Assembly (NCBI RefSeq): GCF_027923405.1
Contig: NZ_BQYI01000001.1
Location: forward strand, 3,822,501-3,886,500
DNA length: 64,000 nt
From: Paenibacillus sp. YYML68
GTDB lineage: Bacteria > Bacillota > Bacilli > Paenibacillales > NBRC-103111
Reading direction: 5' to 3'
This document shows, in pieces, positions 29,471-37,969 of the stretch. Numbering within the stretch: position 1 is the first letter of the stretch; every line of letters starts with the position of its first letter. A program made the translations under genes and the position numbers. The notes beneath the pieces are model-generated. The model saw only the letters and a list, made by a program, of their open reading frames with translations. It had not been told where the DNA came from and did no database searches.

Positions 29471-30190
29471 CTATTCCACGGCAGCAGGCTGCATCGCCTT
29501 CTCCGTCACCTCAACTGCATAATCGCTAAGCGTCGACAGCACGCTGTTGTAATCGTCCAGATCGTGAATACGGATGCCCTGATACAGCTGCCTAACGGTC
29601 TCACGGGGCAGACTGCTCTCCAGATGCTCAATGTTAAGCTGGAAGAAGGTGCGCATCACATGGTCATTCCCCGAGCCAGGCACACCCTCGAAGATCGACA
29701 AGTTCCCCTGTACGTCTAGTCCGAAGTAGGCACTCTCCTTACAGCGGGGCGACAAGTCGTTGATTGTCTCAACGAAGTAGACCGCCTCGCTCGTTTCACT
29801 TAAGCTGACGGACATTCTCGGATGCTTCAAGTAATAGTCGAGAATGCCGGACGCATCCAGCACGCCGATACGCTCTACCTCCTCGCCGCACAAGTACGCC
29901 TTGCGGGAGTATGCTTCTCTTTTTCCTGATAGCCCACTGATCATCGCCTTAACCTCTTCCTCCGGATTAGTTTCCTCGTCGTTCAAGCTGCCGCCGAACA
30001 CGGCCTTGTCCTTCCAGCGCTCCCATTCTACGCTTGGCCGGGCTCCCTCCTCCTGCCCCGTTCCTTGGAGCCATGCCGCCCCGGCCCCGATTATGATCAG
30101 CATCACGGCCAAATTAAGCCATCGCTTTTTCCTTCTAAACCTTCGCTTCAGGTGCTTTTTTAACTGACTCCAAAACGCGCTTATGGTCAT
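29471..30190 (-). CDS. bofC: BofC-like forespore regulator
   Basis: A 239-residue protein with one N-terminal membrane segment (about 24-43) after a strongly basic stretch, then an extracytoplasmic region with a BofC C-terminal domain (VYFVETINDLSPRCK, SAYFGLDVQGNLSIFEG, DLDDYNSVLSTLSDY). BofC in Bacillus acts in the intermembrane space to restrain pro-sigma-K processing by the SpoIVB/SpoIVFA/FB checkpoint, and spoIVFA/FB are also in this window. ATG 30190 follows AGGGGG by 9 nt; the longer frame starts at a GTG without a binding site. Position next to ruvC is the usual one. Confidence 0.88.
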   Translation of the reverse strand: MTISAFWSQLKKHLKRRFRRKKRWLNLAVMLIIIGAGAAWLQGTGQEEGARPSVEWERWKDKAVFGGSLNDEETNPEEEVKAMISGLSGKREAYSRKAYLCGEEVERIGVLDASGILDYYLKHPRMSVSLSETSEAVYFVETINDLSPRCKESAYFGLDVQGNLSIFEGVPGSGNDHVMRTFFQLNIEHLESSLPRETVRQLYQGIRIHDLDDYNSVLSTLSDYAVEVTEKAMQPAAVE

Positions 30191-30289
30191 CACATCGACC
30201 CCCTCTATATACACCTTTATGATTTACTATTTTTGCCATGAGAGTCGACGTTTATACGGTTTCGGTGTATACTTAAGAGTGATGTTGCT

Positions 30290-30862
30290 ATGAAGGGAAG
30301 TGGAATTTTACCGATGCAGTCGTTTCTGAAAGAAGTATGGGCTTGGGTCCGATCCATCGCAGCCGCCCTCGTCCTTACGATCTTAATCGGCATGTTCATC
30401 TTCCAGCCGACGAAGGTGCTGGGCAAATCGATGGATCCTACGCTTTACGACCAGCAGCGCATCTATGTGTCGAAGCTGTCACATACGTTTCGGTATGAGC
30501 CTGACTACGGTGATATCGTCATCATCGACAGCCGTGTAGACCGCCCGCGCACGTGGAAGGATGATCTGCTGGAGCATCCGCTTATTCGGTTGATCCGCGA
30601 CCAGGAGGATCCGAATATGTATGTGAAGCGCGTCATTGCCAAATCCGGAGATGCGGTCGAAATCAAGGATGGCCAAGTGTTCCTTAACGGCCAGCTGCTG
30701 GACGAGCCGTACGTGAAGGAGCCCATGTATCCTGAACCTCCCCGCACGTGGACTGTTCCGGAAGGTCACGTCTTCGTCCTAGGAGATAACCGCAATAACA
30801 GCAAGGACAGCAGGCAGATCGGCTTCGTTCCGTTCAACCATGTGCTTGGCATTAAATTTTAG
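30290..30862 (+). CDS. lepB: Type I signal peptidase
   Basis: Membrane-bound signal peptidase of 190 residues that removes signal peptides from exported proteins. It has one N-terminal membrane segment (about 20-38) and the serine/lysine catalytic pair: Ser in GKSMDPTL near residue 47 and Lys in YVKRVIAKSGD near 107, followed by the GDNRNNSKDSR box. Two starts are possible, ATG 30290 and ATG 30314 (MQSFLKEVW); neither has an ideal binding site, so the N-terminus is uncertain by eight residues. It is a single-gene unit closed by a terminator. Confidence 0.94.
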   Translation: MKGSGILPMQSFLKEVWAWVRSIAAALVLTILIGMFIFQPTKVLGKSMDPTLYDQQRIYVSKLSHTFRYEPDYGDIVIIDSRVDRPRTWKDDLLEHPLIRLIRDQEDPNMYVKRVIAKSGDAVEIKDGQVFLNGQLLDEPYVKEPMYPEPPRTWTVPEGHVFVLGDNRNNSKDSRQIGFVPFNHVLGIKF

Positions 30863-30877
30863 ATGTAAACTAAAGCA

Positions 30878-30920
30878 GGCCATCCGCAGCGACTTTCGTT
30901 CGCTGGCAGATGGCCTTTTT
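30878..30920 (+). terminator. Intrinsic terminator after lepB
   Basis: GGCCATC (30878-30884) pairs with GATGGCC and an extended imperfect GCAGCGA/TCGCTGGC stem, followed by TTTTTCATT. It lies 15 nt after the lepB stop, in front of the convergent SafA-like gene. Confidence 0.93.
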
Positions 30921-30951
30921 CATTATGAATAATTAACTACGTTCATCTATC

Positions 30952-32928
30952 TTACGTATTCAGCCAAGGACTTGTTCTTCTGACACGCTGCTCCTCCTCG
31001 GCCTTGCGGCGGTTACGCTCCAAGAGGCTTGCGAGACTGTCCTGCGCGGAAGCTTGGCGCGTCTCGCGCTTCCCCTTGGAAGCTCGCTTATCTTTATCCT
31101 TCACGGCCTTCGTCGCCGCTAACGGTGATTCCGCTGCCGGCATGTTCGGTGCCTCGTTCTCAAGATCGGTGAACGGTGCATTCACTGCTGGGTACGGCAT
31201 ATTGCTTGCGAACGGCATCGCGCCGAGCCCCGGATACGCATGCACCTGGAACGGCTGATCCATGAACGGATAGCTGCCTGTCATGTGCGGTACCATTGGA
31301 GCGCCGTAGTATTCATTACCGTGAGCTGGGTGCCCTGGGTATGGGGCGTAAGGTGATACAGCCTCCGGCTGGTATGGGTGGGGCACATTCGGCTGTCCGC
31401 AGCCGCAGTCGGCATCTCCTGCCACTGGCGCGTTCGCAGTCGGGTATGGCATATTCGGATAACCGACGATGCCTGCATAAGGCGCATTCGCCATCGGTGC
31501 AGCATACGGCATATTCGGCGCCATGTTCGGCATCATGCCGTACGGCAGCTCCGCTTGTGGCGGCATATTCGGTGCCATGTTCGGCATCATGCCGTACGGC
31601 AGCTCCGCTGCTGGCGGCATATTCGGCGCCATGTTCGGCATCATGCCGTACGGCAGCTCCGCTGCTGGCGGCATATTCGGCGCCATGTTCGGCATCATGC
31701 CGTACGGCAGCTCCGCTGCTGGCGGCATGTTCGGCGCCATGTTCGGCATCATGCCGTACGGCAGCTCCGCTGCTGGCGGCATATTCGGCGCCATGTTCGG
31801 CATCATGCCGTACGGCAGCTCTGCTTGTGGCGGCATGTTCGGCGCCATGTTCGGCATCATGCCGTACGGCAGCTCCGCTGCTGGCGGCATATTCGGCGCC
31901 ATGTTCGGCATCATGCCGTATGGCAGCTCCGCTGCTGGCGGCATATTCGGCGCCATGTTCGGCATCATGCCGTACGGCAGCTCTGCTTGTGGCGGCATGT
32001 TCGGCGCCATGTTCGGCATCATGCCGTACGGCAGCTCCGCTGCTGGCCCCACGTTCGGCGCAGAGGCATATGGCGCTGCGAACGATTGCGTCATGTTCGG
32101 ATAAGCAGGCAGCTCCGGCTCCTGACCCCACGGCTGAGCGCCTGCCTCTACTGCAGGCACCTCATATTGCTGGAACAGATCGACGGACGGAGGCATCTGT
32201 CCGGCATGCACCGGTCCTCCCGGGAGCTGCGCCCCGTACGCTGGCTGCTGCATCCACGGCTCATTGGATGCATACGGCAGCTGCTGCGCCATATTCGGCA
32301 TTGGCGACTGCATGACTGGCGCCTGCTGCGCCACATTAGGCACGGCCTGCTCCATTACCGGAGACTGCTGTGCCATATTCGGCATCGGCGGCTGCATAAC
32401 TGGCGCCTGCTGCGCCATATTCGGCATCGGCGGCTGCATCATCGGTGCCTGCTGCGCTGCGCTTGGCGCTTCATTCAGCTCAACCGGCAGCTCTGGCAAC
32501 GGCGTCTCGCTGACTGGAGCCATCTCCGTCGGCAGCGACTGTGCCTGTAGCATCGACGTATCAGCCTTCGGCTGCTGACTTGCATCTGCAGCTGCGCTCG
32601 GCTTCGGAATATAGACGAGCTCGCCGGTCATGAGCACGTTCGGATTTTTCAGCTGAGGATTCGCCGCCACCATCGCTGCAAGAGGAATGCCCCACGCCTT
32701 GCCCAGCTTCCACAACGTGTCACCCTGCTGCACAACATGCTTATATAGATAGTCCGTAGGAGGCTGCAGAGGCTTCGGCGCATTCGGCACCTTCACCTTC
32801 ATTCCGACATCCAGCACATCCGGATTCGGAATTTGCGGATTGGCCGCAATCAGCTTGTCGAGCTCCACGTTGTACTTCTCGCAGAGCTTGTAGAGAGTGT
32901 CGCCCGGTTTCACGATATGAATTTTCAA
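30952..32928 (-). CDS. safA: SafA-like spore coat morphogenetic protein with two LysM domains
   Basis: A 658-residue protein. Residues 2-47 (IHIVKPGDTLYKLCEKYN...) and about 60-105 (HVVQQGDTLWKLGKAWG...) are two LysM peptidoglycan-binding domains. The rest is Pro/Met/Ala/Gln-rich low complexity: first QQAPVMQPPMPNMA-type repeats, then ten tandem copies of an 18-residue unit, then a Tyr/Pro-rich part and a basic end. The start is TTG at 32928 with AAGGAGG 8 nt upstream; MKIHIV is the SafA family start. SafA organises the inner coat of the spore. The LysM N-terminus and position next to bofC-ruv support SafA; a second LysM domain and the Met-rich repeats are unlike Bacillus SafA. Confidence 0.85.
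   Translation of the reverse strand: MKIHIVKPGDTLYKLCEKYNVELDKLIAANPQIPNPDVLDVGMKVKVPNAPKPLQPPTDYLYKHVVQQGDTLWKLGKAWGIPLAAMVAANPQLKNPNVLMTGELVYIPKPSAAADASQQPKADTSMLQAQSLPTEMAPVSETPLPELPVELNEAPSAAQQAPMMQPPMPNMAQQAPVMQPPMPNMAQQSPVMEQAVPNVAQQAPVMQSPMPNMAQQLPYASNEPWMQQPAYGAQLPGGPVHAGQMPPSVDLFQQYEVPAVEAGAQPWGQEPELPAYPNMTQSFAAPYASAPNVGPAAELPYGMMPNMAPNMPPQAELPYGMMPNMAPNMPPAAELPYGMMPNMAPNMPPAAELPYGMMPNMAPNMPPQAELPYGMMPNMAPNMPPAAELPYGMMPNMAPNMPPAAELPYGMMPNMAPNMPPAAELPYGMMPNMAPNMPPAAELPYGMMPNMAPNMPPQAELPYGMMPNMAPNMPYAAPMANAPYAGIVGYPNMPYPTANAPVAGDADCGCGQPNVPHPYQPEAVSPYAPYPGHPAHGNEYYGAPMVPHMTGSYPFMDQPFQVHAYPGLGAMPFASNMPYPAVNAPFTDLENEAPNMPAAESPLAATKAVKDKDKRASKGKRETRQASAQDSLASLLERNRRKAEEEQRVRRTSPWLNT
31511..32050. 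repeat. Ten 54-bp tandem repeats within the SafA-like gene
   Basis: Ten head-to-tail in-frame copies encode AELPYGMMPNMAPNMPP plus a variable A or Q. Copies are nearly identical in DNA, with single-base differences (for instance GCTCCGCTGCTGG versus GCTCTGCTTGTGG), which points to recent expansion or gene conversion. The opposite strand is open in other frames as a result. Directly abutting copies without unique spacers rule out a CRISPR array. Confidence 0.97.
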
Positions 32929-33053
32929 TGCATAAACCTCCTTCAGTTTTGCGCTGTAAGCAGCCCGTAACAAAATGACATTATCAGTCTATGCACGCCT
33001 TCTGGGCATTTGACCGATTTTCATTCGAAAATTTTCAGCTCCACCTCTGAAAA

Positions 33054-33102
33054 CAAAAAAAAGCCATTCGCACGCGCTCTAGACGAGCATCGTCGAATGG
33101 CT
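33054..33102 (-). terminator. Intrinsic terminator after pheA
   Basis: AGCCATTCG (33062-33070) and CGAATGGCT (33094-33102) form the stem on the minus strand, followed by eight T. It closes the ACT-hom-thrB-pheA operon 12 nt after the pheA stop. Confidence 0.95.
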
Positions 33103-33113
33103 GGAGAACACAG

Positions 33114-33986
33114 CTACATAGCCGGATAAGAGTAGGCCTTGTAGCAGCCCATAATGCGCACCTGACAGCCGATCGCTTCAATCTCTTGAAGAGCGGCAGG
33201 CAGCAGCACCGTATCCATCGATTCCTCAATATCAATATAGAAAAAATAATTGCCAAGCTTCTTCTTCGTCGGACGCGATTCGATCTTCGACAGGTTGATA
33301 CGCCGCCAAGCGAAGGCCGACAGCACCTGATGCAGAGCGCCCGGATAATCCTCGGGCAGCGTCACCAGTATGGTCGTCTTCACGTACGGTGCAGGTCTCA
33401 GCTCAGGCTTGTCCCGGCCGATTAGTACGAAGCGCGTGTAATTGTTCTGATGATCCTGCACCCCGGCCGCAACCGTCTCAAGACCATACAGCACTCCCGC
33501 GCCGATCGGAGCGAGCGCAGCGACGGACGGATCGTTCAGCTCCCGTACGAGACGGGCCGCCTCGCCGTTGCTGCCGACCTGCTCCAGCTCCACATGCGGC
33601 AGCAGCCGGCGCAGGAAGCGCTGGCATTGCGCCATCGTCACCGAATGCGACAGCACCTTGCGTATCGAGCGGCAGACGGCCGCCTGATCGAGCGCCTCCT
33701 CGTCTCCATGCGGAAGCCGAAGCAGGTTAATCGAGATCGGGTATACCCACTCGGCTTGAATCGGCAGCTCCACCTCATGCACGAGCCAGTCCATATGAAG
33801 ACTGACCGAGCCCTCGAACGTGTTCTCAATCGGAATGACGCTGTAATCCGTCGATCCATTCACTGTGGACTGGAACACATCAGCGATAAGCTTGTAGTTC
33901 ACATACTCGAACGTCTGCTCGCCTAGAAAATGGTGCGCCGACTCCTCCGTAAACGTCCCGGGTCCGAGTAACGAAATCCGTTTCAT
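33114..33986 (-). CDS. pheA: Prephenate dehydratase
   Basis: Makes phenylpyruvate from prephenate in phenylalanine synthesis, 290 residues. The N-terminus LGPGTFTEESAHHF and the catalytic NNYTRFVLIG motif (near residue 180) are typical, followed by a C-terminal ACT domain that binds Phe (ESRPTKKKLGNYFFYIDIE). No chorismate mutase is fused, as in other Firmicutes. It overlaps the thrB stop by 4 nt and is the last gene of the operon. Confidence 0.97.
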   Translation of the reverse strand: MKRISLLGPGTFTEESAHHFLGEQTFEYVNYKLIADVFQSTVNGSTDYSVIPIENTFEGSVSLHMDWLVHEVELPIQAEWVYPISINLLRLPHGDEEALDQAAVCRSIRKVLSHSVTMAQCQRFLRRLLPHVELEQVGSNGEAARLVRELNDPSVAALAPIGAGVLYGLETVAAGVQDHQNNYTRFVLIGRDKPELRPAPYVKTTILVTLPEDYPGALHQVLSAFAWRRINLSKIESRPTKKKLGNYFFYIDIEESMDTVLLPAALQEIEAIGCQVRIMGCYKAYSYPAM

Positions 33987-34966
33987 CCTACACGCTCCTT
34001 CTTAAGGGCATCCTCTAGCGTCTCATTTGACTCCTCAGGGGCCAGCACATCGACACGTACTCCCTGCTTGTCCGGGTTCAGCCATAGCATCGTCGCTTCA
34101 ATGCCTTCCTGCTTCAGCTTGCCGAGCATGAAGGACTCAAGCACTGCCTTCTCGATCGAATCGCGGTCGACTAGCGCCAATATCGTCGGACCGGCTCCGC
34201 TCAGCGCAACGCCTAGCGCGCCGTGATCGGGAGCCTCCTCCAGAATAGCGGCCAGACCAGGCACGAGCGTCGCGCGATACGGCTGATGCAGCGCATCCTT
34301 CATCGCCGGCTTGATCATATCGAGACGACCCGTACAGAGCGCCGCAACGAGCAAGGACGAGTGCCCGACGTTGAACACCGCGTTCTCCAGCGACTGCTGC
34401 CGAGGCAGCACGTCCCTAGCCTTCTCCGTCGACAGCTGAAAATGCGGAATCGCCACGAGCGCCTCCAGCCGTTCATGCGGCTCGACGCGTATGTGCTCCG
34501 CCCGCTTCCCGTCCCAGAAGGCGACGAGAATGCCGCCGAAGAGAGACGCCCCGACGTTGTCGGGATGGTGCTCCAGCTCGGTCGCCATCTGGAACAGCTC
34601 GTCCTTCGTCAGCGGCTCGCCGATCAAGGCGTTCGCGCCTACGAGCGCCCCTACAATAGCGGATGCACTGCTGCCAAGCCCGCGCGTCAGCGGAATATCG
34701 CTGTACATCGCAATGTCCAGCTCCGGATGATGGACGCCCGCCCGCTCGAACACGAGCTGGGCGACCTTGTAGATCAGATTGCTCTTGTCCGTCGGGACGC
34801 CGTTCATCTGATCCCCATACAGCGTAATCCGTGTCTCATCCGCAATACTCATGTCGAGCCATGCGTACAGCTCCAGCGCCATGCCGAGCGTGTCGAAGCC
34901 GGGTCCCAGATTCGCTGTGCTTGCAGGCACCTTCACGCGCACCTTGCGCCTCGTCGATTCATTCAT
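33983..34966 (-). CDS. thrB: Homoserine kinase
   Basis: GHMP-family kinase of 327 residues, the step from homoserine to O-phosphohomoserine in threonine synthesis. The phosphate-binding motif PLTRGLGSSASAIVGAL is near residue 95, and VPASTANLGPGFDTLG at the N-terminus is typical. It begins 11 nt after the hom stop with AGGAG upstream and overlaps pheA by 4 nt, so hom-thrB-pheA is one tightly packed unit. No thrC was seen in the window. Confidence 0.96.
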   Translation of the reverse strand: MNESTRRKVRVKVPASTANLGPGFDTLGMALELYAWLDMSIADETRITLYGDQMNGVPTDKSNLIYKVAQLVFERAGVHHPELDIAMYSDIPLTRGLGSSASAIVGALVGANALIGEPLTKDELFQMATELEHHPDNVGASLFGGILVAFWDGKRAEHIRVEPHERLEALVAIPHFQLSTEKARDVLPRQQSLENAVFNVGHSSLLVAALCTGRLDMIKPAMKDALHQPYRATLVPGLAAILEEAPDHGALGVALSGAGPTILALVDRDSIEKAVLESFMLGKLKQEGIEATMLWLNPDKQGVRVDVLAPEESNETLEDALKKERVG

Positions 34967-34977
34967 GGTTCCGACTC

Positions 34978-36264
34978 CTACCCTTCTACCCGATATACGC
35001 TCTTAATGCCGAGCACGACATCCATCGTATTGAAGCGACCAAGCACCTTGTTCATCGCTGCGCGGTTCGCGTTGTGAGTTATAATAATAATTTCCGCTTC
35101 CTGCTTCTGCTCGTTCGGATGCTGCAGCACCGACTCTAAGCTGACCTCGTACTCCGCGAACACCTGTGTAATTTGCGCAAGAACACCTGTTCTGTCCGCG
35201 ACGTGGAGGCGGATGAAGTTTTTCGACTCGATCTGCTCGTCGGTCTTCAGCTTCTTCTCCTTGTATGGCACGAAGCCGCGGCGTCCATTAATGCCGAGGT
35301 TCAGGTTGCGGACGACCGCTACAAGATCCGCGACCACGGACGTAGCCGTCGGCAGCTCGCCAGCGCCCGGGCCATAGAACATCGTCTCGCCGACCGCTTC
35401 CCCGTAGACGTACACCGCGTTGAACACGCCGTTCACCGAGGCGAGCGGGTGAGATTGCTTCACCATCGTCGGCTGCACGCTGATGCTGATACGGTCATCC
35501 TCGCTCTCGGCGATGCCGAGCAGCTTGACCTCGTAGCCGAGCTTTTTGCCATACGTAATATCTTCCTTCGATACGCTGGAGATGCCCTTCACCGTCACAT
35601 CGGACAGCGCTACGCTGGAACGGAAGCCGAGCGTGCTCAGAATCGTCATCTTACGAGCGGCATCGAAGCCTTCTACGTCAGACGTTGGATCAGCCTCCGC
35701 ATAGCCGAGTGCCTGCGCTTCCTTCAGCACATCCTCGTATGCAGCACCCTCCTGGCTCATCTTCGTCATGATGTAGTTCGTCGTGCCGTTCACGATGCCC
35801 ATAATCTTCGTAATGCGATCGGAGGTGAAGCCCTCAATCAGCGTGCGAATGATCGGGATGCCACCCGCCACGCTCGCCTCGTAGAATATGTCGCAGCCCT
35901 TCTCTGCAGCCTTCGCCAGAATCTCCGGCCCGTGCAGCGCCATCAGATCCTTATTCGCCGTCACGACATGCTTGCCACGCTCCAGTGCAGCGAGAATAAG
36001 CTCCTTGGACAGCTCGATGCCGCCCATGACTTCAACGACGATGTCAATGCTCGCGTCCTCGATCACGTCCCACGCGTTCTCCGTCAATGCTTCCTCCGGC
36101 ACCTGAATGCTCCGTGCCTTGCTCTTGTCCTTCACGAGCACCTTCGCGATCTCGATCGGGGAGCCGGACTGGCTCAACAAGTCGTGCTGATGCCCTTCTA
36201 CAATACGAACGACGCCGGTACCGACCGTACCGAGTCCGAGTAATCCTACCTTAACAGCTTTCAT
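34978..36264 (-). CDS. hom: Homoserine dehydrogenase
   Basis: Reduces aspartate semialdehyde to homoserine, 428 residues. The NAD(P) site GLLGLGTVGTGVV is at residue 8 onward; the catalytic domain carries KDLMALHGPEI and GIVNGTTNYIMTKM; a C-terminal ACT domain (VADRTGVLAQITQVFAEYEV) provides feedback control. ATG 36264 follows AAGGAGG; the longer frame to 36333 has no binding site. It is followed by thrB. Confidence 0.97.
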   Translation of the reverse strand: MKAVKVGLLGLGTVGTGVVRIVEGHQHDLLSQSGSPIEIAKVLVKDKSKARSIQVPEEALTENAWDVIEDASIDIVVEVMGGIELSKELILAALERGKHVVTANKDLMALHGPEILAKAAEKGCDIFYEASVAGGIPIIRTLIEGFTSDRITKIMGIVNGTTNYIMTKMSQEGAAYEDVLKEAQALGYAEADPTSDVEGFDAARKMTILSTLGFRSSVALSDVTVKGISSVSKEDITYGKKLGYEVKLLGIAESEDDRISISVQPTMVKQSHPLASVNGVFNAVYVYGEAVGETMFYGPGAGELPTATSVVADLVAVVRNLNLGINGRRGFVPYKEKKLKTDEQIESKNFIRLHVADRTGVLAQITQVFAEYEVSLESVLQHPNEQKQEAEIIIITHNANRAAMNKVLGRFNTMDVVLGIKSVYRVEG

Positions 36265-36298
36265 GTAATCTCCTCCTTGTTGTATAGGTCTATCCTTG

Positions 36299-36769
36299 TT
36301 AGCCTTGTCCCGTGACGATAGCTCGGCTGACACCGTCCATACCTCGCAGTCGATCGAGCAGCGTCGATACGTCCATGTCCATCCGCGTCATCTCGACGGA
36401 TATGACGACACCTGCGATCCCTTGCAGCGGTATCGTCTGATGAATCGTCAGCACGTTGCCCTCGAGGCCCGCGATGAGCGACAGCACCTTAGACAATATG
36501 CCCGAGCGATGCTCCAGATCAAGCGAGATCGTTACGATGCGGTCGCGCTCCAGCTTGCTTAGAGGGAATATGCCGTCCTTATATTTGTAAAAGGCGCTGC
36601 GGCTGAGCTCCACCTGCTCCACCGCCTCATGAATCGTCTTGACGTCGCCCCGGGCGAGCAGACTCTTCGCTTGTACCGTCTTCACTAGCGCCTCTGGAAG
36701 CATATCTTCCCGAACGAGAAAAAAACGATGCCCCGGCTGCGCGTTGTCGTCCATCGATTTGTCAGACAC
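36299..36769 (-). CDS. ACT-domain protein of the PheB type
   Basis: A 156-residue protein with an N-terminal region (HRFFLVREDMLPEALVKTVQA) and a C-terminal ACT domain (LDLEHRSGILSKVLSLIAGLEGN). It matches the PheB/UPF0735 family, found next to pheA or hom in Firmicutes. Function is unproven; amino-acid sensing is inferred from the ACT fold and the context. GTG 36769 has AAAGGA 8 nt upstream and was preferred to the open frame from 36829. It is the first gene of the hom-thrB-pheA unit. Confidence 0.88.
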   Translation of the reverse strand: MSDKSMDDNAQPGHRFFLVREDMLPEALVKTVQAKSLLARGDVKTIHEAVEQVELSRSAFYKYKDGIFPLSKLERDRIVTISLDLEHRSGILSKVLSLIAGLEGNVLTIHQTIPLQGIAGVVISVEMTRMDMDVSTLLDRLRGMDGVSRAIVTGQG

Positions 36770-36939
36770 GGTAACAGTCCTTTCTACAGAGACGATTGTT
36801 CTTATATAGTGGACATTATAGCGTAGCAACCGTTCCGAAGCAATAGGCAGCGGACATGCAAATATGTTAAAGTTGTATGTAACTACGTATAGCGGATTCC
36901 GAGCGTTCGGAGCCCATTACTTCAGAAGGAGCGAACCAC

Positions 36940-37443
36940 TTGATTCGAACCCGTATGCTCGCAGCCGCCATGCTGTTCCACGATAACGAGCTGCTCATGA
37001 TGAAACGCTCGATGAGCCGCACCCTGTCCCCCGGACTGTGGGCCGCGGTCGGCGGACATCTGGAGCCTGAAGAGATCAACGACCCGGAGAAGGCTGTGCT
37101 TCGGGAAATTCATGAAGAGACCGGCCTCGAGCTGGACCAAATCAAGCAGCTGCGACTGCGGTATATCCTGCATCGTCTTAATCGGAACGAGGTGCGCCAG
37201 CAGTTTATTTACAGCGCGGAAGCGATGACACGCATAGTCGGACAATCCGAGGAAGGCGAGCTGCACTGGATTCCGCGAGAGCTGGTCATGAATCGGGAGC
37301 TGCCCTTCATATACCGGAAGCTGCTCGAGCATTACTTCACCTATGGACCGAGCGACCACGTCTGGGTCGGAACAGCCGGAGTCGAGGAGAACGGCGAACC
37401 GACCGTCCATTGGACACCACTAATCGATCCAGGGCAGCTGTAG
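36940..37443 (+). CDS. NUDIX hydrolase
   Basis: A 167-residue pyrophosphohydrolase. The Nudix box starts at GGHLEPEEINDPEKAVLREI and continues HEETGLEL, with the glutamates in place. Substrate unknown: MutT-like 8-oxo-dGTP or a nucleotide sugar are possible. The start is TTG at 36940, with AGAAGGAG 8 nt upstream; the next ATG is five codons in. It diverges from the ACT-domain gene and is followed by the next plus-strand gene after 52 nt. Confidence 0.88.
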   Translation: MIRTRMLAAAMLFHDNELLMMKRSMSRTLSPGLWAAVGGHLEPEEINDPEKAVLREIHEETGLELDQIKQLRLRYILHRLNRNEVRQQFIYSAEAMTRIVGQSEEGELHWIPRELVMNRELPFIYRKLLEHYFTYGPSDHVWVGTAGVEENGEPTVHWTPLIDPGQL

Positions 37444-37495
37444 CTCTCGATCAAGCCTCACCGATATTGTACCAACTTAATAGGAGGGATCTACT

Positions 37496-37810
37496 ATGGC
37501 TATCGCCGAAATTACCGTCATTCCAGTCGGAACCGAATCAACGAGTCTAAGCGCTTATGTAGCAGGTATTCACCGATATCTCGAGCAGGAATCGGCAGGC
37601 GGCCGTATTTCGTTCGAGATGACGGCCATGAGCACGATTGTCGAGGGTGAGCTCACCGATCTGCTGCGCGTCGTGCAGGGCATGCACGAGCAGCCGTTCA
37701 CGGAAGGAGCCCATCGCGTCTGCACGTCGATTAAGCTCGACGACAGACGGGACAAGCAAGGCTCGATCGCCCAGAAGCTGCATTCGATAGCCGAACGGCT
37801 GAACCGCTAG
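37496..37810 (+). CDS. MTH1187-family thiamine-binding protein (YqgV-type)
   Basis: A 104-residue protein of the DUF77/MTH1187 family, which binds thiamine or hydroxymethylpyrimidine-type ligands and often serves ABC transport genes. Family features seen: AEITVIPVGTESTSLSAYV at the start and FEMTAMSTIVEG in the middle. No transporter gene lies here. GGAGG precedes the ATG. It forms a small plus-strand pair with the NUDIX gene. Confidence 0.87.
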   Translation: MAIAEITVIPVGTESTSLSAYVAGIHRYLEQESAGGRISFEMTAMSTIVEGELTDLLRVVQGMHEQPFTEGAHRVCTSIKLDDRRDKQGSIAQKLHSIAERLNR

Positions 37811-37877
37811 CACACGAACCGTTGTGCCTGTCCGCTGCAAGCTTAACCTTCACCTTCTGCTATGATCAAAAGCTCAA

Positions 37878-37916
37878 AAGCCAAGGCAACCGCGTCCTGC
37901 GCCGCTGCCTTGGCTT
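37878..37916. terminator. Hairpin between the YqgV-type gene and obgE
   Basis: AAGCCAAGGCA (37878-37888) and TGCCTTGGCTT (37906-37916) form an 11-bp stem between two converging genes. The following sequence is CTTGCTG on the plus strand and TTGAGC on the minus strand, so the T runs are short and termination may be partial. Confidence 0.6.
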
Positions 37917-37969
37917 CTTGCTGTTCGTCTGCTATTGAAGTGCGATACTTTATGTCACTGTAATGCCTA

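Noticed and set aside
31511..32050. CRISPR-like periodic repeats
   Set aside because: The copies abut directly without unique spacers and lie in frame inside a coding region; no cas genes are present.
31296..32550. Several long frames opposite the SafA repeats, giving repetitive Cys- or His-rich proteins
   Set aside because: They arise because the 54-bp unit is a multiple of three, so any frame open in one unit stays open in all. No binding site supports them.
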